From positions 1-34,501 of the forward strand of contig NYUD01000022.1 of assembly GCA_002683825.1 (NCBI GenBank): 34,501 nt of DNA. The letters are read 5' to 3'. Under the pieces are notes generated by a model, which had not been told where the DNA came from, searched no databases, and worked only from the letters and a program-made list of their open reading frames with translations. Origin of the DNA: Planctomycetota bacterium (GTDB lineage: Bacteria > Planctomycetota > UBA1135 > GCA-002686595). Below, in pieces: positions 32,962 through 34,501 of the stretch; the stretch's first letter is position 1, and each line of letters opens with the position of its first letter. The translations under genes and the position numbers were made by a program.

Positions 32962-34501
32962 CTAGGGCACGACGATCAGGTCGTACTGGTTCCTGATGGC
33001 AAACCCTCCAGGGCCGGAAACGATCAGTGACACCGAATAGGTCCCCGAGTTGATGTAGGTGTGCTGGGGACTCGCGAGAGTCGAGGTATTGCCATCGCCG
33101 AAGTCCCACACACGGCCGCTGATCGAGCCGGAGCTCAGGTCGAAGAAGGATACCGTCAGCGGCGCAGCACCGGTCGCGGGCAGGGCGTTGAAGTCTGCCG
33201 TGGGCCTGGGATCGGTCTGGAGACCGATCTTGAACTCCGCCGCGTTCGTGAACTGCTCGAAGAGTCCGCCCCCGTACAGGAGGCCCTGGGAATGGCCCAT
33301 CAGGCCGAGGAAACTCAAGTTGTTCGGCACGTCCTGCATGTGCGGGATTCCCGATGCAGAAATCGAGACGAAATAAACGGTGGAGCCGAGGTCGACCAGA
33401 AGCTCACCTAACCGGTGGTCAAGACCGGGCAGGCCTGCGGCATAGGTGATCACGAAGGTGAAGGTGGTCGTCGGGGAGTCGGTGAGATCAAAGTCCGCAT
33501 TCCAGCTGCCGCCGAGCACGGTAGCGGAGGCTCCGTAGATCGCGGGGTTCACACCCGAGCCGTTTCGGAAGACGGCGCTGCCTCGTGTGCCCAGCAAGAA
33601 ACTGTCGGCGTATCCGCGCGAAGTATTCAGCCCATTACCGCCGTTTCCGACCTGGGCTGACACGGTCAACACCGTCGCCGAAGTCGCCGTCGGAAACAGC
33701 GCGGCCAGGTCGGCCTGCACCCGCGTGCGTTCGGTCATCGGATAACCGTGGCGTGCCGAAACGTCCGGAAAAACAGAAAAGGTGTCCGCGTAGTAGAGGT
33801 TGTGGTGCGTCGTGCCGTCGCTGACATCCACACTCATGAAGTCGTTCGCTGTGGGAGAGTCGGCCGACTCGCCACGGAGGAAGGCCGCATCGAACAGCAG
33901 CACCGGGGCTTGGGGCGTGAACGTGAACGTCTGAGAGATCCCCGCCACCCCGCTGGGCAGCGATCCGGACCCTCCGGGGTTGCCCGGCGGAATCGCCGCA
34001 CTGGATCCCTCTGATGAGAGATCGACCCAGTTGTCCTGGTCCGTCGGAAAATCGTTATCTACAAAGACGCCGGTGTCAGGCTGGATCAAGTGGCCCGATC
34101 CGCCCGTGGGGGCCCACGGGCTGGCGGGAGCCATTCCGACCAATTGCCCCTCGAAACTACCGTCATCCAGGGACAGGTCGATCGTGATGTAGTCGACCTG
34201 GGTCTCGGAATCCAGACCGCCGGGACCCGTAACCGTCAGCGAAACGGTAAAGGTTCCGGGCGTCGTGTAGAGGTGCATCGGATGCTGTCCGGAGGACGTA
34301 CCCGCATCGCCGAAGCTCCATGACCAGCCTGTCACCGCACCAATCGAGAGATCGGTGAAGGTCACGATCAAGGGCGCCGAGCCGGCCAGCGGCGTGGCCG
34401 AGAAGCCGGCCATCGGAGGCGGCTCGAGTACGATGACGTAGTCGGGCTTGGTCTCGGTGTCAGGCCCACCTGGACCGGTGGAGGTCAGCGCGACCGTGTA
34501 C
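32962..34501 (-). CDS. Multi-PKD secreted protein (5' end outside window)
   Basis: The frame enters from the right edge and ends at 32962, giving ~512 visible residues. The edge holds the end of one PKD domain (YTVALTSTGPGG). A full PKD follows (FSATPLAGSAPLIVTFTDLS, WSFGDAGTSSG, HLYTTPGTFTVSLTVTG). Next is a jelly-roll-like domain of ~200 residues (LDDGSFEGQLVG, then VLLFDAAFLRGE), then the FRNGSGVNP terminal-type domain shared with the protein at 24548 (LGGSWNADFDL, LGLMGHSQGLLYGGG, NAAEFKIGL), and a last PKD domain (ADFNALPATGAAPLTVSFFD, VWDFGDGNTS). PKD domains mediate protein-protein or protein-glycan contacts outside the cell. The signal peptide is out of view. A T9 terminator lies downstream. 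Confidence 0.86.
   Translation of the reverse strand, partial: YTVALTSTGPGGPDTETKPDYVIVLEPPPMAGFSATPLAGSAPLIVTFTDLSIGAVTGWSWSFGDAGTSSGQHPMHLYTTPGTFTVSLTVTGPGGLDSETQVDYITIDLSLDDGSFEGQLVGMAPASPWAPTGGSGHLIQPDTGVFVDNDFPTDQDNWVDLSSEGSSAAIPPGNPGGSGSLPSGVAGISQTFTFTPQAPVLLFDAAFLRGESADSPTANDFMSVDVSDGTTHHNLYYADTFSVFPDVSARHGYPMTERTRVQADLAALFPTATSATVLTVSAQVGNGGNGLNTSRGYADSFLLGTRGSAVFRNGSGVNPAIYGASATVLGGSWNADFDLTDSPTTTFTFVITYAAGLPGLDHRLGELLVDLGSTVYFVSISASGIPHMQDVPNNLSFLGLMGHSQGLLYGGGLFEQFTNAAEFKIGLQTDPRPTADFNALPATGAAPLTVSFFDLSSGSISGRVWDFGDGNTSTLASPQHTYINSGTYSVSLIVSGPGGFAIRNQYDLIVVP

Noticed and set aside
31399..33030. 543-codon open frame opposite the FG-GAP gene
   Set aside because: No signal peptide or domain, composition of a shadow frame, and it crosses a terminator and an intergenic gap.

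Overview
The window reads as chromosomal DNA from a high-GC, Gram-negative-type bacterium with a large extracytoplasmic proteome. ECF sigma factors sit beside CHAT/TPR proteins. There are long secreted proteins with PKD, FG-GAP, Kelch, Big_1 and TSP3-type domains, an FGE-like protein, and a type III polyketide synthase operon. Together these suggest a member of Planctomycetota; a myxobacterium-like organism is a weaker alternative. This is inferred from gene content only. I found no rRNA, tRNA, insertion sequence, CRISPR array or phage gene.

Left part (1-11776): the 3' end of a secreted protein with a (Pro-Pro-Asp)n linker converges on a leftward three-gene module made of an ECF sigma factor (3667-4248), a one-pass anti-sigma-like protein (2990-3670) and a CHAT/TPR protein (402-3107). 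Divergent from it, behind a structured leader with a strong terminator, lies a 1173-residue secreted protein that joins a beta-propeller region, two heme-c motifs and a calcium-type repeat. It is followed by an FG-GAP propeller protein and, convergently, a secreted repeat protein.

Middle part (12083-18690): an aspartyl/asparaginyl beta-hydroxylase-like gene and a frameshifted relic of the same gene (17559-17775) lie on either side of four genes: a GNAT-like protein, a family 2 glycosyltransferase, a radical SAM protein and a SAM methyltransferase. A membrane-anchored FGE-like protein without the FGE cysteines follows.

Polyketide part (18738-23835): an SGNH hydrolase is divergent from a tightly coupled operon of type III polyketide synthase, ICMT-type methyltransferase and FAD-dependent oxidoreductase. 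A Kelch lipoprotein converges on it.

Right part (23862-34501): a small PKD-like ORF, a secreted Big_1 protein and the antisense relic of another secreted protein precede a second sigma/anti-sigma/CHAT module (27109-31106). That module matches the first nearly gene for gene. The two sigma factors are both 193 residues, the anti-sigma proteins are 226 and 224 residues with the membrane segment at the same position, and both CHAT proteins keep the His/Cys dyad. A second FG-GAP protein and a PKD protein running off the right edge complete the window.

The most notable system is this duplicated module. Both CHAT proteins appear to be exported or membrane-anchored, and both anti-sigma proteins carry an extracytoplasmic beta-rich domain. 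One possible circuit is that a caspase-like protease outside the inner membrane controls, or is controlled by, an ECF sigma factor. That link is inference.
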